A stretch of 14,566 nt of DNA from Geoglobus sp. (lineage in GTDB: Archaea > Halobacteriota > Archaeoglobi > Archaeoglobales > Archaeoglobaceae): assembly GCA_027019885.1 (NCBI GenBank), contig JALUWC010000127.1:1-14566 (forward strand). Reading direction: 5' to 3'. The position numbers were made by a program, and so were the translations under genes. Shown here one piece after another: positions 6,837 through 13,647 of the stretch. Each line of letters begins with the position of its first letter. Position 1 is the first letter of the stretch. Below the pieces are notes generated by a model, which saw only the letters and a list, made by a program, of their open reading frames with translations, searched no databases and had not been told where the DNA came from.

Positions 6837-7589
6837 TTTTCTGATGTTTTCAAGAGATTCCTCATACTTTTTGGGCAAAACTGGCATTGACCTCAACCCG
6901 CTCATTGGGACAGGATACCTTATGCCTTTTCTGTGGGTTTTTTCGAGATTCTCAGCAATTTTGTCAGCCATTTCCCATGGAAAGGCAAATGATACCTCGT
7001 GGTCCTGAGTCAAACCAAATATTCTCTCCCCGTAACATGTTAAAACAAATTTTGGCTCTCTGTCTATATATGCCTCAAGGTACTCGCTGCATGAAGCCCT
7101 ACCGTGTATCCTTGTCTCCAGAGCACCGCCAGTATCATGTAACACAGCATGAACAAATCTCAGTATCTGTGCGGGCATCCCATGAATTACTGCAAGATCG
7201 GGCTCAGCCTCGTCTCTCTCAAGCGGAAAAACAAGAACTCCAGAGTACTCGCCATAATCAAGCTTTGCAACCGATTCCTCAAATTTGACTCCAGTCTCGA
7301 TATCTCCTGCGTATCCACCTGCAACAGCAAGCTCTCCTGTTTTGTAAAGCTCATCTGGCTCAGCAAATCCGTAGGCTATGAGCCCTATTGGACATACTGT
7401 TTTGTTGTCGAGATATACCGTCCATCTGTAAAATCTGGCAAGATTGTAGCCCTGGCAGAGGGTTATGTTGTCAAATCTCCTTGCCTTTTCTGGAACTTCG
7501 GACACATCCTTTATAAATTTAAAGCCCAGCGGGAAGGTCTGGGGTCGAACATATCTCTGAAGAATTCCGGCAAATTCTGAAGGTTTCAT
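6822..7589 (-). CDS. DUF169 family protein (COG2043)
   Basis: This 255-residue soluble protein matches the uncharacterised DUF169 family common in archaea and anaerobes. Recognised blocks are ITLCQGYNLARFY (43-55), CPIGLIAYGF (66-75), the central EPDLAVIHGMPAQILRFVHA (129-148), GRASCSEY (163-170), and LTCYGERIFGLTQDHEVSFAFP (183-204). Four cysteines (45, 66, 167, 185) sit in these blocks and could bind a metal, cluster or thiol cofactor; that is inference. There are no membrane segments. The ATG at 7589 lacks a ribosome binding site, but a TATA-like TTAAGTAT (7612-7619) lies about 26 bases upstream, so a leaderless transcript is plausible. Otherwise it is cotranscribed from the paralogue pair upstream. 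Its biochemical role is unknown. Confidence 0.82.
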   Translation of the reverse strand: MKPSEFAGILQRYVRPQTFPLGFKFIKDVSEVPEKARRFDNITLCQGYNLARFYRWTVYLDNKTVCPIGLIAYGFAEPDELYKTGELAVAGGYAGDIETGVKFEESVAKLDYGEYSGVLVFPLERDEAEPDLAVIHGMPAQILRFVHAVLHDTGGALETRIHGRASCSEYLEAYIDREPKFVLTCYGERIFGLTQDHEVSFAFPWEMADKIAENLEKTHRKGIRYPVPMSGLRSMPVLPKKYEESLENIRKSDHG

Positions 7590-7611
7590 GAAACTAATTT
7601 GAAAACGTGGG

Positions 7612-7619
7612 ATACTTAA
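7612..7619 (-). promoter_or_regulatory. Possible TATA box for the DUF169 gene
   Basis: Minus-strand TTAAGTAT is centred about 26 bases before the ATG, in a 31-base gap that has no ribosome binding site. This suggests leaderless transcription. The match is weak. Confidence 0.3.
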
Positions 7620-7620
7620 C

Positions 7621-8169
7621 TCATTCGATTAGCTCATACTCACTGGTAACCCTGAAGGTTCCTGTGTATTCTCTGAACGGATAGACGTACTCGGATATGC
7701 AATAGGTGAATGTCTTTTCAAATGAGTATTCTTTCTCCTCAATCTCAATGACCTTATCAAAAAGATCTCTCATCCCCCTTTCTTTTATCTCATCAACGCT
7801 TCCCTTTAGAAGAAAGAGATAAAGTGTGGCATCTTTTCCCAAAACAAGCCTGACAAGCATATCGTCGCTGCAACCACCATATATGCAGAGGTGATAGCCA
7901 AACGCAATGAGAACTTTTGAGTCTATTTCATCATAGCTGCCGTATATTTTTCCCGGATATGCTGGCGCATACTCCTTGAACATCTCAAAAACAGCCTCAA
8001 GCCTCCTTTTTGCCACATCATTAAAAGCATACCATCCAATTTTGTCAATTCCGTGTATCCTTGTTATTAACTTGAAAACAGCGAAAAGAACCTCATTTTT
8101 TGGATAGATCACAAGAACCTTCTCGCCCGGTGCAGATGGTTTGATATACTCAGAAATCATGAATACCAT
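7621..8169 (-). CDS. Hypothetical protein, downstream member of a tandem paralogue pair
   Basis: This 182-residue soluble protein belongs to a family I do not recognise. It aligns end to end with the product of the next gene upstream (8199-8744), at roughly 40% identity by eye. Shared landmarks are a beta-strand and helix N-terminus (GEKVLVIYPKNEVLFAVFKL), IGWYAFND, APAYPGK, YDEID, FGYH, LVRLVL, RDLFD, EEKE, YVYP and a C-terminal LIE. The opening resembles the first strand and helix of a RecA/KaiC-type domain, but there is no Walker A motif, so any such relation would be a degenerate one. The start may be ATG 8169 or ATG 8160; neither has a clear ribosome binding site. It lies 29 bases after its paralogue, probably in one transcript. 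Confidence 0.72.
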   Translation of the reverse strand: MVFMISEYIKPSAPGEKVLVIYPKNEVLFAVFKLITRIHGIDKIGWYAFNDVAKRRLEAVFEMFKEYAPAYPGKIYGSYDEIDSKVLIAFGYHLCIYGGCSDDMLVRLVLGKDATLYLFLLKGSVDEIKERGMRDLFDKVIEIEEKEYSFEKTFTYCISEYVYPFREYTGTFRVTSEYELIE

Positions 8170-8198
8170 AACTTTTTCATACTAAAAAACTGTTTCGT

Positions 8199-8744
8199 TC
8201 ACTCTATGAGATTGTAATGACTATCTATTTTTATCGACCCCGAATATTCTGTGTGGGGGTAAACGTAGGCCTTTACCCTGTAAAAGAACTCTCTCCCGAG
8301 TGGCGCCTCCTTTTCCTCTACATCGATTATGAAATCAAAAAGATCCCTCAGAGCTATCTGCTTTCCATCTTCAAGAGCGCCTGAATACAGAAAATTTATA
8401 AACGTGATCTCATCATCCAGAACAAGCCTTATGAGGGATTCATCGGAACTGTATCCTGTAAAAACATGGAAGTGATAGCCAAAGCCGAGAACAGTCTCCC
8501 TGTCTATTTCATCGTAGTTCATGAAAACCTTTCCGGGTCTTTCCGGTGCGATCTTTTCAAATGTCTTGAAGTATTTCTCAAGCCTTTTTTTTCCAATTTC
8601 ATTGAACACAAACCATCCAATCCTGTCCCTCCCAAATTCATCAGCAAGGAGCTTTGAAACTGACAGGAAGACATCATTATCTGGATAAACAATAAGACAG
8701 TCTTGTCCTTTCTCAAGAGCATGAAATATGTCTCGGAGAGACAT
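8199..8744 (-). CDS. Hypothetical protein, upstream member of a tandem paralogue pair
   Basis: The 181-residue protein is the paralogue of the 7621-8169 product and shares the same order of landmarks: LIVYPDNDVF near the N-terminus, IGWFVFNE, APERPGK, YDEID, FGYH, LIRLVL, RDLFD, EEKE, YVYP and terminal LIE. There is no signal peptide, membrane segment or cysteine motif. The ATG at 8744 has a purine-rich ribosome binding site (GATGAGGAA) a few bases upstream and an A/T promoter-like element at 8767-8780. It is probably the first gene of a three-gene unit with its paralogue and the DUF169 gene. The conserved acidic YDEID and the FGYH motif are the best candidates for functional residues, but no function can be assigned. 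Confidence 0.75.
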   Translation of the reverse strand: MSLRDIFHALEKGQDCLIVYPDNDVFLSVSKLLADEFGRDRIGWFVFNEIGKKRLEKYFKTFEKIAPERPGKVFMNYDEIDRETVLGFGYHFHVFTGYSSDESLIRLVLDDEITFINFLYSGALEDGKQIALRDLFDFIIDVEEKEAPLGREFFYRVKAYVYPHTEYSGSIKIDSHYNLIE

Positions 8745-8766
8745 TATTTCCTCATCATGATGGACT

Positions 8767-8780
8767 AATTAATAAATTTT
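8767..8780 (-). promoter_or_regulatory. TATA-like element upstream of the paralogue pair
   Basis: Minus-strand AAAATTTATTAATT, preceded by GGA, lies 23-36 bases before the ATG at 8744. It is a reasonable archaeal TATA position for a short leader. It sits in the 62-base gap after the CDIN1-like gene. Confidence 0.4.
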
Positions 8781-8806
8781 TCCATACTTCAACGGATTTT
8801 ACCCTG

Positions 8807-9757
8807 CTATTTTTCGATCACAACCTGAAATCCCATTTTTTTCAGAATTTTACGCAGATTTGGATCCCATCCACACACGACAACATTTCCATTTATAGAA
8901 TCAAACAGCCTCAAAACCTCCCTTAGATATTCCCTGGATCGTGGTTCATCCTCTGCTTTCCATTCGAAAACGATTCCATCCAGTTTTTCTGCAACTTTCT
9001 CAGCCATTTTATCAGCAAGATGGACCCTCATCCTGAGAAGAAATTCCTTTGCTGGATCGATGAACGATGTGTGGTCTCTTATCAGGGCATGGGATGTGAG
9101 CTCATCAATAAATCCCATCCAGTAAACTATCATGCCATCACCGTAAAGTTCAAGATACTGATTGTACTGTTTTTTTGAGTAAACTCTATGGAGTCTTATA
9201 TCACCAAAAAGCGCCTTACTTTCGATCCATTTTATGTTTCTTCCGTTAATCTCAATTCCATCCTCTATGTAAAAATCAGGAGTCTTTCTTGCCGGTCTCA
9301 GTTGCCCCTCATCTTTGAACTCTATGCTGGATTTTTCCAGGCAGTTTCTTATCATTTTCTCCCCGACTCGCCCTCTGGCAAACTGATTTCTAACAGCTAC
9401 TGGGGAGTATATGAAGTCAGAATATATTGCAGACCATATCATCTCGCTCATTTCAGACGAATCGGGATCTGAAAAAGCTCTTGATATCTCCCTGTTCGTC
9501 ATCCCAAGCGATCTCATCAGAAGCTTTATCCTCATAACCGGTGGCAATCTGACCCATTTTGGGATCTCTTTTTTCCATTCCCAGTGATGCGCTATTTCTG
9601 GCAGTCTCGATGCATAGAGGTGGTATCTTCTCTTAACGTTATCAATTCTTTTTTGCAGTAGAATGCTGAAAAGCATACCTCTCTCATAATTGGGGTTTGA
9701 GATATCTCTCAAGCTTTTCAATCCATTTCTAACCTGAAAAAACTCCTCAATCTTCAT
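8807..9757 (-). CDS. TPD-motif PD-(D/E)XK nuclease-like protein (CDIN1/C15orf41 homologue)
   Basis: The 316-residue protein matches the TPD-motif family shared by archaea and eukaryotes, whose human member is CDIN1 (C15orf41). An N-terminal helical region includes a helix-turn-helix-like segment (LLMRSLGMTNREISRAF, about 79-95). The C-terminal half carries a restriction-endonuclease-like core: ARGRVGEK (127-134), TPDF (159-162), then IEINGRNIKWIESKALFGD (168-186), with Glu179 and Lys181 as the E-x-K of a PD-(D/E)XK site and Asp161 as the acidic partner. DNA or RNA cleavage is expected from the fold, not shown. The ATG at 9757 has a ribosome binding site (GGTGAGG, 9766-9772) inside the preceding gene, which it overlaps by 11 bases. 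Confidence 0.82.
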   Translation of the reverse strand: MKIEEFFQVRNGLKSLRDISNPNYERGMLFSILLQKRIDNVKRRYHLYASRLPEIAHHWEWKKEIPKWVRLPPVMRIKLLMRSLGMTNREISRAFSDPDSSEMSEMIWSAIYSDFIYSPVAVRNQFARGRVGEKMIRNCLEKSSIEFKDEGQLRPARKTPDFYIEDGIEINGRNIKWIESKALFGDIRLHRVYSKKQYNQYLELYGDGMIVYWMGFIDELTSHALIRDHTSFIDPAKEFLLRMRVHLADKMAEKVAEKLDGIVFEWKAEDEPRSREYLREVLRLFDSINGNVVVCGWDPNLRKILKKMGFQVVIEK

Positions 9758-10013
9758 CTCTGATCCTCACCGAATACGTAAAAAACCACCTAACTCTCCC
9801 TTTTCTCAGGCCGGCATACTTGGTGCTTGATTTTACGTCAGCCTTGATGACCTTCTTTATCTTCGAGAGGAATGCTCTCGCATCATTGACATCTTCAAAG
9901 TAAACATCTATGCCATATCTGTTCTCCTCTATCTCCACTCCCCTAAGCTTGTTTATGTGTTTTTTAACCTTTGAGGTGTTTCCCCTGAACTGAAGGAGTG
10001 CCGGGTGTTTCAC
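9747..10013 (-). CDS. Short NMD3-like protein lacking the zinc-ribbon N-terminus
   Basis: About 88 residues from GTG 10013. The pattern matches the C-terminal part of archaeal NMD3: an opening LLQFRG like NMD3's IIQ-RG strand, then YGIDVYFEDVNDARAF, then ADVKSSTKYAG and the ending FTYSVRI. Full-length NMD3 first has cysteine-rich zinc-binding motifs; none exist here or upstream in frame. NMD3 is a 60S export adaptor in eukaryotes and is thought to bind the large subunit in archaea. The longer frame to 10109 is rejected because it would overlap the divergent gene at 10055. A TATA-like ATTAAATC (10034-10041) lies about 25 bases upstream, and no ribosome binding site is seen. The 11-base overlap with the CDIN1-like gene implies coupled expression. 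Confidence 0.6.
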   Translation of the reverse strand: MKHPALLQFRGNTSKVKKHINKLRGVEIEENRYGIDVYFEDVNDARAFLSKIKKVIKADVKSSTKYAGLRKGRVRWFFTYSVRIRDED

Positions 10014-10020
10014 ACTAAAA

Positions 10021-10042
10021 GTTTTTATTCCCGATTTAATTC
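10021..10042. promoter_or_regulatory. Compact divergent promoter region
   Basis: Only 41 bases separate the NMD3-like start (10013, minus) from the recombinase-like start (10055, plus). GTTTTTATT (10021-10029) is 26-34 bases before the plus ATG. ATTAAATC (10034-10041, minus) is about 25 bases before the minus GTG. Neither start has a ribosome binding site, so both transcripts may be leaderless. Confidence 0.4.
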
Positions 10043-10054
10043 TTTTCCCTGAAA

Positions 10055-10717
10055 ATGAGAGAGATGCTTGTGGAGCTTGAGGAAGATCTTCAGTACATAA
10101 ATGTGGCATCCTCTAAAAACAAGAAAGAACATGGAATGATCAGACTTGTTCTCTCATGCATGGCAGATGCAGAGGAAATATCAAATTTAACACCAAAGGA
10201 TGTTATCGAAAAAAAGCTGGAAGGAGTACCAGTTCACTATGTATATCTGAGAAAGGGTAGAAGGGTGAGAAGGTATCCAATTGACAGGAGAACCTATCTG
10301 ACCCTCAGGGAGCTATCGGCATCCATTGGTAAGAGATCAAAAATTTTCGATTACAGTGAGAGGGAAATAGATTCGATAATTCAGAAGTACTCCCCAAAAA
10401 ACAGAAAGTACAACCTGAAAACCCTTCTGAGAGCTGTGAAAACCATAATATCAGACAATCTCCTTGGAAAAAGTGCAGAAGATCTTGATTCAATGAGTTC
10501 TGAGGAATTAATCGATTTCATGCAGGATTTCCATCCAATGTTCTCAGGCATGTGGGATCTTGATAGAGATGATGTTGCCTTTGACTACTTCCAGATGCTT
10601 TCTGAAAGGTACGGAATATCAGGCTATTCTGAGATGGCTGAAATAAGTGGTGAGAGTGTGGAGAGAATCGAAAAACTGATGAAAAGAAAATGGTTCCAGA
10701 ATTATATGGTTTCCTGA
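10055..10717 (+). CDS. Degenerate tyrosine-recombinase-like protein
   Basis: This 220-residue protein has a middle segment resembling the catalytic fold of tyrosine recombinases. HGMIRLVLSCMADAEEISNL-TPKDV (26-50) occupies the place of the box I helix, where 'TG-R-sEl--L---D' is usual. VYLRKGRRVRRYPIDRRTYLTLREL (63-87) is like the beta strands with the active-site lysine, and KIFDYSEREIDSII follows. The box I arginine is missing, and neither a box II His-x-x-Arg nor a convincing nucleophilic tyrosine is evident, so recombination is unlikely. The C-terminal 80 residues (EDLDSMSSEELIDFM and onward) are unfamiliar and helical. A DNA-binding or structural role is inference. ATG 10055 is chosen for promoter spacing; ATG 10064 is an alternative. 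The 3' end overlaps the next gene by 28 bases. Confidence 0.5.
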   Translation: MREMLVELEEDLQYINVASSKNKKEHGMIRLVLSCMADAEEISNLTPKDVIEKKLEGVPVHYVYLRKGRRVRRYPIDRRTYLTLRELSASIGKRSKIFDYSEREIDSIIQKYSPKNRKYNLKTLLRAVKTIISDNLLGKSAEDLDSMSSEELIDFMQDFHPMFSGMWDLDRDDVAFDYFQMLSERYGISGYSEMAEISGESVERIEKLMKRKWFQNYMVS

Positions 10718-11871
10718 TTGGGGTTATTGCAGGGTTGATTCCCGGAATTCATCCAAACACATTTGCATCGCTCATGCTCGGATCGTCCTTTGTTCTCTCT
10801 TCAAGATTTGACAGTTTTGAAATTGCAATCATGATTTTCGTATCCTCAATAACGTATTCTGTTGTCAATATAATCCCTGCAGTCATGGTAGGCGTTCCTG
10901 ATGAGGATACAGCCATTGCAATCCTGCCAGCCCACAGACTTGTTTTAAGTGGGGAGGGGATGAGAGCGGTAACGGTGTCGTCATTCTCAAGTTTTCTCTC
11001 AGCAGTATTTTCATTACCAGTTTTTTACATTTTACTGAAAGCAAGCCCGCTGCTCAGGAATGCAGAGCCCCTCACACCCATCGTTTTGGCTGGGGTGACA
11101 ATCTACCTTGTATCATTTGAGGATGATCCTTTGGGAGGGTCTCTTTCCAAATGGAAAAAGAGGCTTTATGCCCTTCTTGTTTTCTCAGCCTCAGGTATCC
11201 TCGGTCTCTACTCTTTGAGGGAATTTAGATATTCAAATGTATCCATTCTTTTCCCATTGCTTTCAGGTCTCTTTGCGTTTCCAACTCTTTTAACAGGCAT
11301 GGTATCCGAAAGCATTCCAGAACAGAATTACGGAATGGATTTTCCGAGGTTTGGGAATATTCTGAAAGGTGTGATATCTGGGCTGTTTGTTTCACTGTTT
11401 CCCGGAATAAGCTCTGGGGTGGCAACGGCATTATCCGTCGGAAAGGATGATGATGAAAGGGATTATATCGCATCTGTCAGCTCTGCGAACACTGCGAATG
11501 CAATTCTTAATTTTGCAATCCTCATCTCACTTGGAAGGGTTAGAAGTGGTGCTGCACAGGCGTTTTCCACCTTTGTCTCGCCAGAAAAATTCCTCTTTTT
11601 ACCATTTCTGGCTGTTGCATCGGCATTTGCAGCTATGGCATTCACAATTCTTTTTTCCATCCCTGCAATCAGAGCTTTTCAGCGATTGACACCTTCAAGA
11701 GTTTCCAAAGCAGTTCTTGTATTTCTCCTGATCTCGATTTTTGCCATGAATGGCTTCTCGGGAATTGCTGTATTTGCTCTGGCAGGTATCATAGGACTGT
11801 CAACTCTGTTCTTGGGCGTGAGGAGAATACATTGCATGGGCTCCATAATACTCCCGGCTATGATTTACTGA
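10690..11871 (+). CDS. TctA-family (DUF112, COG1784) integral membrane protein
   Basis: The 393-residue polytopic membrane protein has roughly ten hydrophobic segments. It carries the two pseudo-symmetric PGI motifs typical of TctA-like permeases: LIPGIHPN (17-23 region) and LFPGISSG (237-243 region). GVPDEDTA (68-75) also fits the family. TctA is the large permease subunit of tripartite tricarboxylate transporters, but the archaeal DUF112 branch is usually found without TctB or the periplasmic binding protein, and neither is seen here. The substrate is unknown. The ATG at 10690 lies inside the preceding gene (28-base overlap), so translation is probably coupled. The 3' end overlaps the convergent hypothetical gene by 7 bases. 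Confidence 0.82.
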   Translation: MVPELYGFLIGVIAGLIPGIHPNTFASLMLGSSFVLSSRFDSFEIAIMIFVSSITYSVVNIIPAVMVGVPDEDTAIAILPAHRLVLSGEGMRAVTVSSFSSFLSAVFSLPVFYILLKASPLLRNAEPLTPIVLAGVTIYLVSFEDDPLGGSLSKWKKRLYALLVFSASGILGLYSLREFRYSNVSILFPLLSGLFAFPTLLTGMVSESIPEQNYGMDFPRFGNILKGVISGLFVSLFPGISSGVATALSVGKDDDERDYIASVSSANTANAILNFAILISLGRVRSGAAQAFSTFVSPEKFLFLPFLAVASAFAAMAFTILFSIPAIRAFQRLTPSRVSKAVLVFLLISIFAMNGFSGIAVFALAGIIGLSTLFLGVRRIHCMGSIILPAMIY

Positions 11872-12308
11872 TGCCTGAGTCTCCCTATACCAATCTGCCC
11901 GTCAATCTTCCTCACAAACCTGTCGGATGTTCTGACAACCGGGATTATCGTCGTGTCGCCTCTCAGGCTGTTGACTGAGTTTGTGTACTCAAAACTGTCC
12001 TCATGACTGTGGTAAAGCAACCACCTCCTGAACTCGTCAACTTCCGTGAATGCTGAATATGTAACAACTTCCACAACAACAAACCTGTCCTCATAAATCC
12101 CGTGGAGGGTTTCGTAATCTATTATGAAAAGCTTTCTGTTGAAGTAAAATACCCTCTGAGCTTCAAGAGCCACTGCGTTCCTTACAAACTCTGAGAGCTC
12201 AAACCTCTCAGGATCGTCGATGATTACAGGCCCGTGATACTGAACGTTCATGGGCTTTGACCCTCTTGTTGGCATATAAAACTTCACTTTTGATCTGATT
12301 TTTGGCAT
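11865..12308 (-). CDS. Hypothetical protein
   Basis: At most 147 residues, from ATG 12308, and not recognised. The body has a regular pattern of beta strands and short helices (VQYHGPVIIDDPERF, AQRVFYFNRKLFIIDYETLHGIY, RFVVVEVVTYSAF, TTIIPVVRTSDRFV), suggesting a compact soluble alpha/beta fold. There are no cysteines, signal peptide or membrane segment. The frame continues upstream to 12458, but that part is antisense to the hexulose-phosphate synthase gene and is excluded. The TATA-like element at 12317-12324 is only about ten bases from ATG 12308, so the true start may be ATG 12275 (MPTRGSK) or a later methionine. The basic N-terminus (KIRSKVK) may therefore not be translated. Confidence 0.65.
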   Translation of the reverse strand: MPKIRSKVKFYMPTRGSKPMNVQYHGPVIIDDPERFELSEFVRNAVALEAQRVFYFNRKLFIIDYETLHGIYEDRFVVVEVVTYSAFTEVDEFRRWLLYHSHEDSFEYTNSVNSLRGDTTIIPVVRTSDRFVRKIDGQIGIGRLRHQ

Positions 12309-12316
12309 AATGAAAA

Positions 12317-12324
12317 TATAAATA
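12317..12324. promoter_or_regulatory. TATA box of the hps-rraA fusion gene, possibly bidirectional
   Basis: TATAAATA on the plus strand is centred about 27 bases before the ATG at 12347, which has no ribosome binding site in the expected place, so the mRNA is probably leaderless. The reverse strand (TATTTATA) is the only A/T element near the divergent hypothetical gene and may serve it too. Confidence 0.55.
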
Positions 12325-12346
12325 CAGGCGGGAGCAAATAGTTCCC

Positions 12347-13645
12347 ATGGACAGGCCGATACTGCAGGTTGCCCTTGACCTCCTTGAACTGAAAAGAGCT
12401 GTTGAGATAGCAGGAGAAGCTCTACAAGGAGGTGTTGACTGGCTTGAGGTTGGCACACCGCTCATCAAAAGCGAGGGAATGAATGCTATCAGGGAAATAA
12501 AGAAAGCCTACGGTGTGAAAACTCTCGCAGACATGAAAACTATAGACACAGGAAGCGTGGAGGTGGAGATGGCCGCAAAGAGCGGGGCTGACATTGTCAT
12601 AATTCTCGGGCTGAGCGATGATTCGACAATTGCTGAGGCCATAAGGGCGGCAAGAAAATACGGTTCTGAGATTATGGCTGATCTGATAAATGTTTCAGAT
12701 CCTGTTAAACGAGCAAAAGAGCTTGAAGAGCTTGGAGTTGATTATCTCAATGTCCATGTTGGTATAGATCAGCAGATGACGGGCAGAGATCCTCTTGATA
12801 TTCTGTCTGAGGTTGTTGAAAATGCCAATATTCCTGTTGCCGCTGCTGGAGGGCTTGATGCAGAAAAGGCAGCCAACTGCATTTCACTTGGAGCGAACAT
12901 TGTGATTGTTGGGAGCAACATTGTGAAGTCAAGAAACGTGACCGAATCCGCGAAAAAAGTGAGAAATGCCGTTGATAAAGCATGGAAGGAGGGAAAGAAA
13001 GCAGAGATACGGAGGAGAAGTCTTGAGGAAGAGATAAGAAGGATTCTGTTGGAGGTTTCAACCCCCAACATAAGCGATGCGATGCACAGAGCAAAGGCTA
13101 TGAAGGACATTTATCCACTTGTCAGGGGCAGGAAGGTGGTTGGGAAGGCTGTAACGGTAAGCACATTCGATGGGGACTGGGCAAAGACCGTCGAGGCAAT
13201 TGATGTTGCCGGAAGGGGAGATATTATTGTGATAAAGTGCTCAGGGGACAGCTCAGCAGTCTGGGGAGAGCTTGCAACGAGGAGCTGCATAAACAAGGGC
13301 ATAGAGGGTGTAGTAATAGACGGAGCAGTCAGAGATGTAGATGACATCAGAGAACTCGGATATCCACTCTTCGCAAAACGGGAGGTGCCTAACGCTGGAG
13401 AGCCAAAGGGTTTTGGAGAAATAAACATCAAGATAGAGTGTGGAGGAGTTGAAGTCAATCCCGGAGACTGGATAGTCGGGGATGATAACGGTGTAATGGT
13501 GATACCCAAGGATAGAGCTTACGAGATAGCGAGGAGGGCTCTTGAGGTAAAGAAACATGAAGAGAGAATCAGAGGAGAGATTGAGGACAAAGGGAGAACT
13601 CTGGCAGAGATAGTGGAGCTTTACAAGTGGGAGAAGGTTCAGTAA
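12347..13645 (+). CDS. 3-hexulose-6-phosphate synthase fused to an RraA-like domain
   Basis: This is a 432-residue two-domain protein. Residues 1-210 are an orotidine-decarboxylase-superfamily barrel of the hexulose-6-phosphate synthase type: Asp11 in QVALDL, Glu34 in [10 protein letters not shown], and the D-x-K-x-x-D motif as Asp62, Lys64 and Asp67 in ADMKTID, with phosphate loops AAGGLD and IVGSN. Residues 225-432 are an RraA/aldolase-like domain ([29 protein letters not shown] with Gly307-Glu308, and VVIDGAVRD ending in Arg329-Asp330). The first domain condenses formaldehyde with ribulose 5-phosphate, or runs backwards to supply pentose phosphate. The second domain's role is not established; the old name demethylmenaquinone methyltransferase is misleading. 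A similar fusion is known in A. fulgidus. The gene ends two bases before the convergent thymidylate synthase gene. Confidence 0.9.
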   Translation: MDRPILQVALDLLELKRAVEIAGEALQGGVDWLEVGTPLIKSEGMNAIREIKKAYGVKTLADMKTIDTGSVEVEMAAKSGADIVIILGLSDDSTIAEAIRAARKYGSEIMADLINVSDPVKRAKELEELGVDYLNVHVGIDQQMTGRDPLDILSEVVENANIPVAAAGGLDAEKAANCISLGANIVIVGSNIVKSRNVTESAKKVRNAVDKAWKEGKKAEIRRRSLEEEIRRILLEVSTPNISDAMHRAKAMKDIYPLVRGRKVVGKAVTVSTFDGDWAKTVEAIDVAGRGDIIVIKCSGDSSAVWGELATRSCINKGIEGVVIDGAVRDVDDIRELGYPLFAKREVPNAGEPKGFGEINIKIECGGVEVNPGDWIVGDDNGVMVIPKDRAYEIARRALEVKKHEERIRGEIEDKGRTLAEIVELYKWEKVQ

Positions 13646-13647
13646 CC

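Noticed and set aside
10014..10109. Upstream extension of the NMD3-like frame to 120 residues
   Set aside because: It overlaps the divergent gene starting at 10055, and the extra residues are low-quality sequence unlike NMD3.
12309..12458. Upstream extension of the hypothetical gene at 11865-12308
   Set aside because: This stretch is antisense to the start of the hexulose-phosphate synthase gene, and the peptide is rich in Q, L and S without a protein-like pattern.
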